The notes under the pieces: model-generated | Databases searched by the model: none | Told to the model about the DNA's origin: nothing | The model's input: the letters and a program-made list of their open reading frames with translations, nothing else | Made by a program: the position numbers and the translations under genes | From: UBA2336 sp964597075 | GTDB lineage: Bacteria > Bacteroidota > Bacteroidia > Cytophagales > Cyclobacteriaceae | Reading direction: 5' to 3' | DNA: 15,453 nt | NCBI GenBank assembly: GCA_964597075.1 | Contig: CAZQXC010000053.1 | Coordinates: 1 to 15,453 of the forward strand | In this document: piece by piece, positions 14,113 through 15,453 of the stretch | How the letters are laid out: each line of letters starts with the position of its first letter | How positions within the stretch are numbered: the first letter of the stretch is position 1

Positions 14113-15453
14113 TTAATTCCTTATCTGGATCCCAAGCTCTTTCAGTTGCTCCTCAGAAATAGTAGAAGGTGTATCAATCATCATATCACGCCCTGCATTG
14201 TTTTTAGGGAAAGCGATATAATCGCGAATGGAATCCGATCCGCCAAACAAAGCACATAACCTGTCGAAACCAAAGGCAATACCACCATGTGGAGGTGCAC
14301 CAAACTCAAAAGCTTCCATTAAAAAGCCAAATTGTTTTTTTGCTTCTTCTTCGGTAAAGCCTAAATGGTTGAACATCATCTGCTGTGTGGCACGATCGTG
14401 AATACGTATAGATCCTCCGCCTATCTCACTGCCATTCAACACCATGTCATAAGCATTTGCTCTTACTTTTTCGGGATTAGTCTCCAGTAATGGAATATCT
14501 TCAGGCTTAGGTGAAGTAAACGGATGGTGCATGGCGTGGTAGCGTTTCGTTTCTTCATTCCATTCTAATAGAGGAAAATCGAGTACCCATAATGCAGCAA
14601 ACTTGTTTTTATCGCGCAGGCCTAACTTTTCCCCCATCAGCAAGCGAAGTTCACTCAGTTGCTTTCGTGTGGAATCAGTTTCGCCAGCCAAGATGAGCAG
14701 TAAATCACCAGGTTGAGCCTGAAAAGCATCTGCCCATTGTTTCAAGTCATCAGACAAATAAAACTTATCCACCGATGATTTGAAGGTGCCATCGGCTTTA
14801 TATTGTACATACACCAAACCTTTTGCTCCAATCTGTGGACGCTTTACATACTCCGTTAATTCATCCAATTGTTTGCGGGTATATTCAGCACAGCCTTTGG
14901 CACAGATGCCCACGACAAGTTCGGCACTATCGAAAACACCAAAGTTTTTTCCTGAGGTAAGATCAACCTCCCCCGGCCCCTCCTTGTCAAGGAGGGGAGT
15001 TTTAAGGGTAACAAATTTCATATCAAAACGAATGTCGGGCTTATCGGAGCCGTAGTATTTCATGGCGTCATCATAACGCATGCGAGGCACTCCCGGCAGC
15101 TCAATTCCTTTTACTGCTTTGAACAGATGACGCACCAAGCCTTCAAACGTATTCAAAATATCTTCCTGGGTAATGAACGCCATCTCACAGTCTATTTGAG
15201 TAAACTCTGGCTGGCGGTCAGCACGCAGGTCTTCATCGCGAAAGCATTTTACTAGCTGATAGTACCGGTCAAAACCGGATACCATTAAAAGTTGCTTGAA
15301 GGTTTGTGGTGATTGGGGCAACGCATAAAATTCCCCATGATGAACCCGTGAAGGTACCACAAAGTCGCGCGCCCCCTCGGGCGTTGATTTGATCAACACG
15401 GGAGTTTCTACTTCAGTAAAGTTCAGGCTATCCAGATAAATGCGCGTTTGCTG
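14113..15453 (-). CDS. aspS: aspartate-tRNA ligase, 5' end beyond the window
   Basis: Class IIb aminoacyl-tRNA synthetase charging tRNA-Asp (EC 6.1.1.12). 446 residues are visible; the N-terminal anticodon-binding OB domain of roughly 140 residues lies outside the window. The frame is open to the last base: VETPVLIKSTPEGARDF shows that the GTG at 15399 is an internal valine, not a start. Motif 2 is FRDEDLRADRQPEF (about 15202-15243) and motif 3 is GIAFGFDRL (about 14258-14284). The FYALPQSPQ and QIDCEMAF segments bind aspartate and tRNA. The bacterial GAD insertion domain is present in the middle. Twelve residues, TPLLDKEGPGEV, encoded at 14965-15000, are extra compared with the Bacteroidota AspRS proteins I know and come from a palindromic element. 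Confidence 0.97.
   Translation of the reverse strand, partial: QQTRIYLDSLNFTEVETPVLIKSTPEGARDFVVPSRVHHGEFYALPQSPQTFKQLLMVSGFDRYYQLVKCFRDEDLRADRQPEFTQIDCEMAFITQEDILNTFEGLVRHLFKAVKGIELPGVPRMRYDDAMKYYGSDKPDIRFDMKFVTLKTPLLDKEGPGEVDLTSGKNFGVFDSAELVVGICAKGCAEYTRKQLDELTEYVKRPQIGAKGLVYVQYKADGTFKSSVDKFYLSDDLKQWADAFQAQPGDLLLILAGETDSTRKQLSELRLLMGEKLGLRDKNKFAALWVLDFPLLEWNEETKRYHAMHHPFTSPKPEDIPLLETNPEKVRANAYDMVLNGSEIGGGSIRIHDRATQQMMFNHLGFTEEEAKKQFGFLMEAFEFGAPPHGGIAFGFDRLCALFGGSDSIRDYIAFPKNNAGRDMMIDTPSTISEEQLKELGIQIRN
14965..15001. repeat. palindromic element inserted in frame in aspS
   Basis: The core is a perfect palindrome at 14977-14997: CCCCTCCTTG, one T, then CAAGGAGGGG. It is flanked on the left by AACCTCCCCCGG and on the right by AGTT, whose outer bases pair imperfectly (AACCTCCCC against GGGGAGTT). 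On the coding strand it reads as 12 codons, TPLLDKEGPGEV, keeping the aspS frame. I recognise this wording as a dispersed intergenic repeat of Bacteroidota and other bacteria. It is unrelated to the two elements at 10804 and 13987. Confidence 0.85.

Noticed and set aside
15399..15399. GTG as the start of aspS
   Set aside because: The frame continues upstream to the window edge with family-typical residues (NFTEVETPV), so the GTG is an internal valine codon and the gene is truncated by the window.

Overview
The window looks like a chromosomal stretch of ordinary core genes from a Bacteroidota bacterium, probably of the Cytophagales/Cyclobacteriaceae type. This rests on the protein families and their wording: a Bacteroidota-style AspRS, a group II branched-chain aminotransferase, an exported TPR-CHAT protein, a PduO-type adenosyltransferase and small exported proteins ending their signal peptides in Ala-Gln. 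It also fits A-rich regions before starts without clear Shine-Dalgarno sequences, and two palindromic repeat families of a kind I associate with Bacteroidota genomes. No species call is justified. I saw no phage, insertion sequence, CRISPR array, tRNA or rRNA.

Layout. Left part (1-3400): an alpha/beta hydrolase, a MacB/LolD-type ABC ATPase without a permease beside it, a cob(I)alamin adenosyltransferase and, facing it, a two-TM DUF3592-like membrane protein. Middle (3500-7900): a plus-strand run of branched-chain aminotransferase (ilvE), a small exported/membrane protein of unknown function overlapping the ilvE end, a THUMP-type RNA guanine methyltransferase and a hotdog thioesterase. This run meets a minus-strand RsmB/NOP-type RNA cytosine methyltransferase. 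From 7985 a 932-residue exported TPR-CHAT protein is transcribed divergently from it.

Right part (10800-15453): all genes are on the minus strand. Reading in transcription order they are aspS (its 5' end runs off the window), then a plant-type arginase/agmatinase, a SAM methyltransferase and an exported NTF2-like protein packed with 1-4 nt overlaps, then a zinc-free quinone-oxidoreductase-like MDR enzyme 54 nt further on.

The most unusual structure is in the right third. Two related inverted-repeat elements (10804-10952 and 13987-14104) lie between genes. A different palindromic element (14965-15001) lies inside the aspS reading frame and is translated as 12 extra residues at the edge of the bacterial insertion (GAD) domain. 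In-frame palindromes inside an essential gene recall the Rickettsia palindromic elements and are the best candidate here for something under-described. The CHAT protein is the most interesting single gene, but its family is known and no partner gene lies next to it.
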